Shown here piece by piece: positions 51,906 through 62,421 of a stretch of 64,000 bases of DNA. This DNA comes from Xestospongia muta. Taxonomy: Eukaryota > Porifera > Demospongiae > Haplosclerida > Petrosiidae. The translations under genes were made by a program, and so were the position numbers. Every line of letters starts with the position of its first letter. Position 1 is the stretch's first letter. The notes under the pieces were generated by a model. The model made no database searches and had not been told where the DNA came from. It worked only from the letters and a program-made list of their open reading frames with translations. The stretch spans positions 23,194,245-23,258,244 of the forward strand of contig OY848917.1 in the NCBI GenBank assembly GCA_963693285.1, written 5' to 3'.

Positions 51906-52319
51906 TCAGATCATCCACCTTATCTTCACTCCCTGATTCTCCTCTTTTATCTTGCTTTCTTCAGCTAGCATTATATCATTAATAAGTCCTTTTATTTTTA
52001 GAATTTTAGATTGCTCACCAGAAAGTATTAGTGTACAAGGTATTTCAAGTCCTCCCTGATGAAGGTCATATGAGTACCTTTTACTGCCTCTGACTTTATA
52101 TGCTATAGAACCTCTTGCTCTCAAGAATAGAGAGCATATAACAAATAACTTTCTAGGCACGTGTCCAACTATGGTGTTGTCTGTGATAACAGCTACTGCA
52201 AAGGGATCATGTCAGTTACTTCTTTCTCTTTTACACTGAGTACTTCTCTGTCAACTACCTCCCATATTTTCTTGTATATATGGTACCCTCTCACCATGGA
52301 TTCACAGGAATAGATAGCC
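51906..52319 (-). pseudogene. HIRAN-like domain protein relic
   Basis: From ATG at 52319 the minus strand reads MAIYSCESMVRGYHIYKKIW, EVVDREVLS, then after a frame change and a stop HDPFAVAVITDNTIVGHVPR and KLFVICSLFLRARGSIAYKV, RGSKRYSYDLHQGGLEIPCT. The order 'RGYH.Y..iW......L.C.RE..N..D.FAVAV....vVGHVPr......FL...G.i...v.G.RR.S.dl.QGGLEIPC' is that of a large invertebrate/fish family with a HIRAN-like fold. HIRAN in HLTF binds 3' DNA ends; the role of these solo proteins is unknown. The frameshift and stop mark it as a pseudogene. Confidence 0.55.
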
Positions 52320-53560
52320 ATACTTCGCGAAAATCACATTTGTGTTCACAACACATGTCTGATACCACACCCATTAATTAATCCATTACACCCACTAAAC
52401 ACAAAATTTAATGCCCATGAACTTTAAATAATAAAGCAACATTTAAAAAGCATGGAAATTTAAACCCTCGAAAATTAGTACCCTTACGGTATTACCTGGA
52501 AGCCATGATTCTGATATAATAAAGTACTTATCTTTGCTATCTTCAGTGTGACCTGTAGGAGTATCTGAAGGTGTATCTCCCGTTTGTTCACCATCTTTCT
52601 ACACAAAAATCTACGTAACATCATCAACACAGGACCTAAATTACATAAATGTCTATATACCTAGAGGTGGCTGTGAGTTCATAGATGATTATAAGTTGAC
52701 ACAATATTTTTAGCTACTATATGTTTACTCTACCTTACCTCATTTGCAATAAATGTCTTGAGATATCTCACCTAAACTCTTCTAAGCCTAGTTATTTACT
52801 TTTTTCACTTGTTTTTTGAAAGTTATACATGTCTGATCTCTTAAGAACAAAATTATACCCGCAATTTATCCAGTAAATCTTATTTTTCCTAACACTATAC
52901 AAGTCATTAATTTACTATCATCAGTGCAAACCAGAGGACATTTCTTGACTGATGACACCACCTCATCATCAGGCTAGTACTCAAGAAGCTATAAACCTAA
53001 TTACATGTATTATACAATGACATACCTGTACTGTGAGATTGCTGAAACATCTTAACTCTAAAGCACAATACACAAGCATAATGACATGGCAGAGATAAGA
53101 TGGGCCAAAATGAGTTAGAGCAGAGAGGACATATTTTCATAGACTTTTAAGTGAAACAGAGAGGAGAAGAGAGAACAGATGAGTCAGAAGACCTAGAAAC
53201 CATGTTAAAACAATTTAAGATTGAGAAGCTGTAAGCAGCAACACTTAATGAGACTATACTATGTTCTGATGTACTGTAATTGTTCATGTGTTAATGCCAT
53301 AATAATGAACTGAAGCTTTACATAAAAGTAAATTGTTCAGAAATGTCTTCGAATGTCTAATCCTAGAATATCTAATAACTTAATAACTTAGTGACAACTT
53401 AGTGATAATGAATTGATTGTAAATAGCCATCTAATCTGAAAAACTATATCTAAAAATGAAACAACACAGTGTAAATTACAGAAATGTACAAGTCAGTGCT
53501 TCTATTGCTATCAGTAAGCTCATCTTTCAGCAAATTTATCTTACCATCTCTTTGGACCAT
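52320..53560. other. Intronic DNA with a possible MITE end
   Basis: The stretch near 52460-52497 (CCTCGAAAATTAGTACCCTT, then ACGGTAT) resembles the ends of small Tc1/mariner-type MITEs, but no partner repeat was identified. Otherwise nothing. Confidence 0.35.
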
Positions 53561-53563
53561 CTT

Positions 53564-54060
53564 TCATTTTTTAACTTTCTGTAATCCTCCTCCCTGTAAC
53601 TGTAGAATAGTGACTTCAGTAGCAGCTTCTTTTTGAAAAGAGTTTGAGCACTTCATACAAGTTAGGGTTTGCCTTTTTTGCAATTTTTTAAATCTATCTG
53701 CCAACCTTCTAAATGATTGTTGGTTCTGGGGCCACTGTGTGTAAAGTAGTTTCACATATGAGGTCTAAACTGATCATTCATCCCAGTTTGGTCAAAATAT
53801 TCTGAGTACCTCTTCATCTTGTCATCATCTTTTATTTTCAGCTTTTAATCCATTCCAAGCAACACAAACAAAATTGAATGGCACAAAAGGAATGACTGCA
53901 CTCTTTTGTATAAATTGCCTGATAAATCCATCTTCTTTGTAACCTTCCACCTGTCCAAGACTCTGTACTTTTCTCCACAGACACTGTGAAAACTGGAAGT
54001 AACCATGAAACTGAAGCTCAAGTGATTGCACTAATAGAATCTCAAAATCAGACATGATCT
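53564..54060 (-). pseudogene. Mutator-like (FLYWCH-associated type) transposase fragment
   Basis: The minus strand reads LQFHGYFQFSQCLWRKVQSL, GQVEGYKEDGFIRQFIQKSA and VIPFVPFNFVCVAWNGLKAE, and after a break GPRTNNHLEGWQ. 'GC.FH.sQ..wr..q..GL...Y..d...r..ir.l.alaFvP...v...w..L' followed by 'RTNN.LEG.H' marks Mutator-like transposases paired with FLYWCH fingers. Frame changes break it and the DDE acidic residues upstream are missing. Confidence 0.65.
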
Positions 54061-55189
54061 CTGCAGAAGAGATGTGAAGATCTTTGTCATATTAAGACCT
54101 TAGTTATCACTTGTTAGGCATTATAGGTTTAGACAATTTGGGATTAGACATTTTGTGATTAGACATTCTGGGAATGACTCAATTGTATCATATCAGCATT
54201 GTTTTCCAAGCTGTTGTTGCAAAGAAAAGATATTTCTTATGTTGAGTACAACAATCTAATGTTGTATATGACAAACAAATTGTTTTATACAACAACTAAA
54301 AAAATTCTTTGCATTAATATTTCTTCTCATGCGCAAAATATAATTTATGCAAAAATTTAGGTGGACTAAAATCACCATTAAGGTGGAATACTCACACTAA
54401 CTTCATTTCCCACTATGGTGGTAATGAATGTGCTAACACTTACACTGTATAAATGGTATATAGTCACTACTAGGTGGTAATTACTGATATAGATGTGGCA
54501 TGTCTGTAGTTTACACTGTTGAACAATCAAAGAAGTTGAACCTTATATTACTTTCTAAGCTAGTTCACATGTGCCATTACCATTGACAAATATTACTATT
54601 GTTTGTTTATTGTTCTGGAATATATGTATATATGTAATTACTCATCATGTTAGAAAAGTATAAGGCATTATTTGTTATCAATGAAAAATCATAAAATTGT
54701 CATAAATTAATTTTGATTCATGAGTATATGCAATAATAGTACTATATAACAATAACTTAAAATAATAAACAATAAACGAAGTATATGGGTTTCTTAATAA
54801 TATGTTTTGTTGTAATACACTTTTTCTATTTTATCTCCTGCTTCTTTAAAATATGTGACACCATAATGATCATATGGCTCTTTCCTCATATGAACAAGTG
54901 GAACATTAAGAATCCTGATACAAAGAAAATACAAAATTCTGATACAAAGAAAGGTTTATACCCAATTAAATAACAATATTATAATGGTCATGTTGTATAC
55001 ATTATTTTGATCTTCAATTATATAATTATTGAGCACTACATTAGAGCATCTTACCTTGCAATTAGAAACTGAATTAAATTTTTATGACAAATGTAAATAC
55101 ATGTTGCTTCATTTTCATACCATAAATGTTCTTGATTAAAAGTAAGTATGTTTTTTAATGCATTTATTGCCCTCTTGTAATATGGCGGA
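54061..55189. other. Intronic DNA, nothing recognised
   Basis: Very AT-rich, no recognised element. Confidence 0.5.
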
Positions 55190-55620
55190 TAGCGACTGTT
55201 TTGGCTATATTCTTAAAGTTGCCTACAACATATGCTATTTGCTTGAAATAATTGTTTTTGGCTTCACATCTCATGCATCAAAAACGGCTTCCTGGACCAT
55301 ATCTATATACAGATAAAAATTAAAAACTAAATACAGTAAGCAAATTTCTCATAATTTACCTCAGAATGAGTTGGGGATAGCAAACTAAGTAATGCATCTT
55401 AGGTGTAATGCTGCAGTGTGGGTAACTAGCCTTAAATTCCAAAAGAAAGGTCTCAATGAGATGTTCCAGATAAGCTACAACTTCCTCTGAGCACACAGGA
55501 GCCAAAATATAGTCAACAATGTCCAGCAAGTGAAGAAAATTTAGCCAATCATTATCATCTTCAGGAACTAAATCACCAATGAGCAATGGCAAGTAACGAC
55601 TCAGACACCACATTTCAGAT
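55190..55620 (-). pseudogene. CACTA-like transposase C-terminal fragment
   Basis: The minus strand reads MWCLSRYLPLLIGDLVPEDD, NDWLNFLHLLDIVDYILAPV and YPHCSITPKMHYLVCYPQLI, then LR, a short GT-AG intron (about 55312-55355), and YGPGSRFWCMRCEAKNNYFK with NFKNIAKTVAIRH. It matches the same region of the protein at 8540-9586 (for example [20 protein letters not shown] and [12 protein letters not shown]), with many differences, so it is an old or different family member. It keeps 'wcMR.EaK..yFK', which the copy at 8540 has altered. Confidence 0.6.
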
Positions 55621-56096
55621 GCTAAATAAATTTGATTATTAAAATAAGATTTAATTTATGCTATGATATAATTTACCTGATTGCTTCAGTGTTTTGTCAT
55701 TGGAACAGAGACTTGCAGAAGAGATACTGCTTGGTCTACTGGATTCTATAGGACCAAATGGAAATAAGGAAATACGATGATTTAAATCATCAAGATGAAA
55801 GTATAGAGTGACCTGCTTCATTCTATTATCAACCTATTATAGCAAGTATAAACCTGCCTCTAATCATATGCCTATCAAAGATTGTGTTAGTGTTTTTCTC
55901 ACTTGTAAAATGATGTCTACTGAATATAAACATGGTTTTGTACTATGTATTTTGAGATCTTTTCCTGTGATGAAAACGTTATGTATTTTACTGATTTCTT
56001 GTTAGTTGAATGCAAATATTTTGTATGGTTATATAGCAATGGATTCCCTAATAACTGCTTAAAAGTTAAGTCTATATAGCAGAATCTTCAAGCACT
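55621..56096. other. Intronic DNA, nothing recognised
   Basis: May include eroded CACTA-like sequence upstream of the preceding fragment; not readable. Confidence 0.4.
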
Positions 56097-57190
56097 ACAA
56101 GCAGAAACACTTAAATGTCATTGATATGTGACTTTTGTTCATTAAATTGAGAGAGTAGTACCACTAATTGTGACAACTGTTCTTTAAGGAATGTTACTAT
56201 AGTATAAAGAATACAGTAACAGATACTATTGCCACAATCCTTTTATGAACAACAAAATGGATTTTTGATGTCACTATTTCATTGTTTATATGCCAGTATA
56301 TTTCCTTTAAAGGTTATAAATCTCTTTCAGTTATTTGACACCATTGTTGTGTAAATGCATCATTTTTCCTGGGACATATTAAGCAATACTGTGCTTAACA
56401 ATGTTTTCTGATTGTCATTATCAGGTGTATTCTATTATAATAATGAAATTTGAATTTGTCAATGGTGGAAATTGTTATACATAGCTCAACCCAAGTCTAC
56501 TACCAGTGAAGAAAGACTAGGGCTACTATTCTCTTGATCCCTTTACTATTGAACTCTTAGATGAACACTTTTATAATGAATAAAACATAAAAGTATGCAA
56601 CAAAGTTGTTAAAAATAGATTTGTGATAGAAACAAGACCCACATCTTGTGCTGATGAATGATATCCAGACACATTGTGAAAGTGTGATTGAGAGAAGTAT
56701 GTATACCGTCCATTTTTAGTATACTTTAATAATAATCACTGTTAGTAATGCTAACAATTGATTATTGTTATATGTACTCTGCGAATTTAGCTGAAGTGTA
56801 GATAAGGCTATTAGGGTAATTTCTTGCCCTTTGAGAAGTAATTCATCTTTTTTTGGAAATTCTTAGTAAACTCGTTTATGAAGTAAGAAAGCTAATATTA
56901 AACAAACTAAACTAATTGTTGTTTTTGCATTTACATACCTGGCAATCCTATAATTGTTTTGGACTATGTATTATTCATACATAAGATGATTTGTTCAATT
57001 ATTGTCTTCACTTTATCCCTGACTGATTTTGTTTCTCAAACTCATCATAGTAACTAAAGTCTTTTTGAAATTATTAATGTACTTCGACACTATTTGTTTT
57101 TATGTTTCTAAAACTTAAAACACACATTAGATTCTTTATTAATTAAATCCTCATTAGGACCATTCCAAAGTTACTTTTAACAGTTAAATA
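56097..57190. repeat. Duplicated ~1.1-kb segment, copy 1
   Basis: Matches 57345-58900 in order and orientation, for example GTTCATTAAATTGAGAGAGT, AGAAACAAGACCCACATCTT, TTAGGGTAATTTCTTGCCCT and ACCTGGCAATCCTATAATTG. It lacks the 480-bp insertion present in copy 2. No coding frame is conserved between the copies, so it is not a gene duplication of a protein. Confidence 0.9.
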
Positions 57191-57344
57191 ATCTTTTGTT
57201 CTGAACTTTTAAATGTAAAAGCCATGTTAATACTTTCTACCATAGAATTCATAGTCTCAATTGGGCATAGTCTTAATTTAGTTCTTATGACTATTGAAGA
57301 TTTTGACAGGACATATTTTGTTTCTGATAATGGATTGTTTAATA

Positions 57345-58900
57345 AGTGACTTCAAATTTTATGTGACTTCTGTTCATTAAATTGAGAGAGTAATGTCACT
57401 AATTGTGACAACTACCATATTTCCTTGAATGATATCTGCGAGTACTATTAAATTCAGGTGCTAAAGTACTGCAAATACAAAACAGGGGCGAAAAGAATTC
57501 AGGGGGGAACACTATTAACTTCAGGCTCCATTAAAAATCTAACCATGACCATTTATTTTTAACCTCGTGATCTCTTAAAATTTATTACCATTTAATTAAG
57601 TTAAATGCAATCAAAACAATCAAGAATATTCAGTTACAAAGGACTCTTTCCAGCTAATCATTATCTGCTATTACTAATTCATTTGTCTCCAATTCATTTT
57701 CGTCATTATTTGGTTCATCTAAATCAGCAAAAGGATTGTCATCTTCATCATCAGGTTGACTTGCTAACATCTCAGTGGTAAGTGGTTGACAAATCTCCAA
57801 GGGTGAATATTATATTGTTCAGCCTTTATGGGAGTGCGGATCCAATTTAAGTGCGGATAAAATTCGAGGGTGAAAAGATTTCGAGGAAATATGGTATTCT
57901 TTAAAGGAATTTTACTATATGATAAAGAACACAAACAGTAACACTGGATAGTACTGCCATAATCCTTTTACGAAAACAGATATTTCTTTGAATGTAATAG
58001 TAAACAACATGGATTTATGATGTCACTATTTCATTGTTTATATGCCAGTACATATCTTTTAAAGGTTATAAATCTCTTTCAGTTATTTGACAGCATTATT
58101 TATAGTAAATGCATCATTTTTCCTGGGACATATTAAGCAATACCATGCTTACCAATGTTTCTGATAGTCACTGTCAGGTGTGTTCTATTATAACAAGGAA
58201 ATTTGAATTTATCAATGATGGAAATTGTTATACATAGCTCAACCTAAGTCAACTACCAGTGAAGAAAGAGTAGGGCTACTATTCTCTTGATCCCTTTACC
58301 ATTGAACTCTCAGGTGAAATCCTTTATAATGAGTAAAATATGAAAGTATACTACAAAGTTATTAAAAATAGATTTGTGATAGAAACAAGACCCACATCTT
58401 GTGCTGATGAACGATATCCAGACACATTGTGAAAATATGATTGAGAGAAGTATGCATAACCGTCCATTTCCAGTATACTTTAATAATAATCACTGTTAGT
58501 AGCACTAACAATTGATTGTTTTATGTATTTTCTAAATTTAGCTGAAGTGTAGATAGGGCTATTAGGGTAATTTCTTGCCCTTTGAGAAGAAATTCATCAA
58601 TTTTTTGGAAATTCTTAGTAAACTCGTTTATGAAGTAAGAAAGGCTAATATTAAACAAACTGAACTAATTGTTGTTTTTGCATTTACATACCTGGCAATC
58701 CTATAATTGTTTTGGACTATGTATTATTCATTCATAAGATGATTTTTTGAATTATTGTCTTGACTTTATCCCTGACTGATTTTATATCTTAAACTCTTTC
58801 ATTGTAAAAGTCTTTTGAAAGGATTTAATGTATTTCTCATTATGGCACTATTTGTTTTTATGGGAACTATATGTTAAAACTTGGAAACACACATTGAAAA
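57345..58900. repeat. Duplicated segment, copy 2 (carries a MITE)
   Basis: A direct copy of 56097-57190, enlarged by the insertion at 57415-57898. Substitutions and small indels are frequent, so the duplication is old. A third, partial copy is at 61147-61440. Confidence 0.9.
57415..57898 (-). mobile_element. Tc1/mariner-type deletion derivative (MITE)
   Basis: The ends are inverted repeats: CCATATTTCCTTGAATGATA on the left and the complement of TTTCGAGGAAATATGG on the right, each bordered by TA. The unoccupied site is visible in copy 1 at about 56179 (GACAACTGTTCTTTAAGG), where this block is missing. The minus strand keeps about 45 codons of a C-terminus (ICQPLTTEMLASQPDDEDDN and PFADLDEPNNDENELE), an acidic tail like those of Tigger/pogo-type transposases. 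Confidence 0.75.
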
Positions 58901-60380
58901 AGATATCATCAAAGAACATTTAGAATTAGTATATGAAGAATTAAAACAAATTAGAACAAGATCAACTGTAACATACGTGGGTCATACTTTCGAAGAAATG
59001 AAGAGAATTATTTATTGAACTGTAAACTGCAATATCATTATAAAATGGTTTTATGCATATATTTCTGGTATTCAATTTACTGCAATAATCCTAATATTTT
59101 GCATGGACAAGCAATAATTTTTGATCTTTCAAACTCTTAAGTATTATTGTCAACTCTTGAACATGTTTATGTTTTAGTCATGGCTATTAGTACAACACAG
59201 AAAGTGCATACGTTAATGAGAAAAGACCCTAAACCCTGAATCTTAAACTACAAAGCATCTCATAGAAGATTATTTTAATATCTGTACCCTCAATACCCTT
59301 AAGCAAACAAAGTCAGTTACCTAATTTTTTTGCACTTTGTATTATTGAGTGCAACCAGTTATAGACAGGACATCTACCAAATGTTTCTTATAACATTTAA
59401 CTGTACTTGACAGTTAGGACAGTGAAACAGCATATAAAATTTCAAGGAATTTGTACCTTCCATTGAAGCACAGCCATTTTAATGTTATGATTTGCAAAGA
59501 CGGATTCAAATTTTCAGATATTTCTATCACTTACATTTACTGTTTGGCTACAGGTTATGAATTTATATAATAGTATCTCTTTTATTCCACTTTTTGTGCC
59601 TTATAATTTCTTGCAATAAAGGACATTTTGTTGCTACTTCAACTGCTGAATAACAATGCAACCAATCAGCCTATAATTTGAGCACTGCATTGATGTGTGT
59701 GACTGATTGAACTTTATTAGTTTGCTTGTTTATATTCTTATACTTTGTATTGTCTCCAGATAATCAGTCAGCTCTTCTATCTTCAATAAACAGTGTTTAA
59801 CAGTGCATGACAATTTTATTTTCTTTTTGAACTTTGTATGAACATTTTTACTGTTTATTCATTTTTACTTGTTGTTACAAAGGAAAGGTTTCGCATACAA
59901 TATAAAATATAAATATTTCCATGCAACCAAGTGACTGAGATGGAGTCACTTTTTTAAAGACTGCATGCACTAAAACAAGAAAAGAAACTATGGATAGTAT
60001 CTCAGTCATATTTCTTCAACTCTTCTTAACAAGTAAACAACAAAGTATATCTAGTGATGATGACATTTGTAATTTCTTAAATGCTCAGTCATTGTTACAG
60101 AGTACAGAGTCTACAGATGTCACTCCTGTTTCTGTTATGAAAATGTTTAACAAAACCTAGTGCTGACGAGTAAGTATAACCATGATTGCAAAGGTGCAAT
60201 AAAAATAGACTGTACAGAGATAAGTATTGTTTTATAGAACATTCAATATCTTTTGTAGAGCCCATTTCATGTTGGATCTGAGAACGAAATGACTTGGTCT
60301 ATAAAAATGATATTGTGAACAAGTTTTCTAAGATAGTATGTTTAATTCACATACAGCAGGTCAATTACTTACTACTTTTG
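58901..60380. other. Intronic DNA, no clear gene
   Basis: A plus-strand frame at about 59989-60159 (MDSISVIFLQLFLTSKQQSI) is short and unsupported. Nothing else recognised. Confidence 0.45.
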
Positions 60381-60499
60381 ATGGCATCAATGCTTCACTT
60401 GGGATACTTGTCAAATAATTTGAAAACTCCTGTACTTATATAATTAAATATTAATGATATAATTATGGGCTTTTTAGCATTAAAAATCAATGAATATAT

Positions 60500-60870
60500 T
60501 ATAGCAAATAAAATGGTACATAATTTCTTCTCTATAATATATTCAATTTGTCTCAAGGATACTTGTTCATTTGACATTTCATTAATGATCAAATCTCCAT
60601 TCTAAAAGAATAATTTCCATTGAGAAAAAAGTGAAACTTACAATGTTGCATTGTTTATCATCCTTTTTACCATCCAGTTTGTCATCTTTTCCTAAAAACT
60701 AATAATAATCGAGTAAGAGAATACAAAACACTTACAGAACATTTAAACATGCCACTTTAGAGCCATAGCCTTTCTCTTTCTCTTCTGAGCCACAAATAAC
60801 ATGACAGTGGTGCCCATGCTTGGAACAGTTGTGGGCACAATCTCTTGTTCTTTTGCAGACTATATAATAT
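60500..60870 (-). CDS. Possible multi-exon gene with a Cys/His-rich exon
   Basis: Three minus-strand exons have matched splice signals: about 60864-60737 (VCKRTRDCAHNCSKHGHHCH, VICGSEEKEKGYGSK, donor GTAAGT), 60698-60652 (GKDDKLDGKKDDKQCN) and 60602 downward (NGDLIINEMSNEQVSLRQIE). I do not recognise the protein. The Cys/His spacing C-x3-C-x3-H-x2-H-C-x3-C could bind zinc. An ORF further upstream (61139-60954) may or may not belong. It lies on the opposite strand inside the BBS2 fragment. Confidence 0.3.
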
Positions 60871-61146
60871 ATATAATATATAATACAATACAATTTTGTA
60901 AAGTTATGGAAAAATATTATCACTACATACTTTGTAGGTATAGATCCACATAATCAAGAGTTACTAATATCCCACCTTGTACCAGTGAACAATGTTTTCG
61001 TGGTTACACACTTCAGACAGTAAGTTGCTTTATTAACAAGAAAACGAGCAGCAAAGTGACACATCCATCTGTTTTGTGAGAGGAGATCTGCTGCACAATT
61101 TTTACTCATGAATTTTATATCGAAATCCTCAATAATCACGTCTCAA

Positions 61147-61440
61147 AAGTACTGTTGTTTTTGTATTTACATATCTGGCAATCCTATAATTGTTTTGGAC
61201 TATGTGTTGTTCATACATATGATGATTTTTCAACTATTGTCTTGACTTTATCTCTGACAGATTTTGTTTTTCAAACTTATTCATAGCAACTAAAGTCTTT
61301 TTGAAAGGATTTAAAGTACTTCTCACTATGGCGCTAGTTGTTTTTATGGGAATTATAAATTATGTTAAACTTGAAACACAATTGGATTCTTTACTAATTA
61401 AATCCCCGTTGGGACCATTTCAATATTACCTTTAACCCTC
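61147..61440. repeat. Third, partial copy of the duplicated segment
   Basis: Matches 56930-57170 and 58678-58890 (for example GGCAATCCTATAATTGTTTT), but none of the upstream 800 bp is present. Its ~4-kb distance from the tandem pair argues for a dispersed element rather than a simple triplication. Confidence 0.75.
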
Positions 61441-61893
61441 TTTGAAGAATGTTCCTGACTTGATCTATAAATTTATTTTTTTCTTGTAATAAAGTTACAG
61501 TCTCAACAATAGTTACTACTAAATGCCATTTTGTCTTAAAATAATTATACTGAGGTCATTCTCTCCTATTTGAGAAACTCAATATGACCTCAAAAATTTA
61601 GCCATAAAAATTAATTTGCCATTAACTAGTACTTGTGCAACAGTATCAAAATACATGTATTACTAATATAACACTACTTATTTATTTACCTGTATTGTGT
61701 TATTATGATATATTATTATCTTTTACTAGTCCAAACATTATCCATTAGTCGTGACATCATATAACTATAATGATGATGGAGTAGATGAGTTAGTAACTGG
61801 TTGGTCTAGTGGTAAAGTAGATATCAAACATCCTGAAACAGGACAGGTCCTTTAGGAAGATACCTTCCTTTGCACATCGAAGGAATTTTAAAG

Positions 61894-62421
61894 GTACATT
61901 AAACACATTGTAGAAAGGTTTAATGTGTGACTAGTTGTCTTGACTTAAACTTACACTTGTTGCAAGAACTCTCTAAATAAACGTCACATTTACTTAAAGT
62001 TGTTAGCTATTAAATTGTATTGTAGGGGACCCTGTTTGTGAGTGCATGTTGTTCTCAAAAAGCACAATTAATGACTATGACTCTAAAATTGCTAAATATT
62101 GCCGAAATTCTCCTTGTTTATATTTTTAATGAGATATACAGATGAACTTTATTAATTAAAAGGACAAAAATCTATAGTATATACGTATTTAAAGCAAAAA
62201 TTTACTTCAAAAGACTTTCTGTCTCCACTTATCTTTATGTTTTGACACTACTGCAATGTTTTGTATTTTAGTGCTTTTCTGTTTTGACTTTTTGTAACAG
62301 TTTCAGAATAGTATTTTCATCAAAAGTATTTAAAGGGTTTATTAAATTTAAGTGTAATACACAATACTTTACTAACAACCTTTAAGTATACTAGACACAT
62401 ACAGACAATGTACATTAGTGT
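61894..62421. other. Region between the BBS2 pseudo-exon and the repeat-protein gene
   Basis: AT-rich, no gene recognised. It probably includes the 3' untranslated region of the minus-strand gene. No BBS2 exon was found. Confidence 0.5.

Larger units (their letters stand above)
46754..61893 (+). pseudogene. BBS2: BBS2, isolated 5'-half exons (second copy or displaced half)
   Basis: Three exons from the N-terminal propeller of BBS2. A 30-nt exon at 46754-46783 (ESGEAEISYK) and 47550-47678 (LSDGANAILMGNHLSSSEGT, YVGGSCSIMGFDHEGQDKFW) join in phase and match the conserved 'DGANAI...GG.C...GF.HEG.D.FWT'. The third, 61730-61893, encodes SKHYPLVVTSYNYNDDGVDE and LVTGWSSGKVDIKHPETGQ. It then meets an in-frame TAG at 61853-61855 and a 1-nt deletion before PLHIEGILK; the exon is 164 nt, not a multiple of 3, although phase 0 is expected at both ends. 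About 80 codons between the second and third exons, and the first ~90, were not found. The next expected exon, ADYRLDG, is at 3337, on the same strand but 58 kb upstream. Confidence 0.75.
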
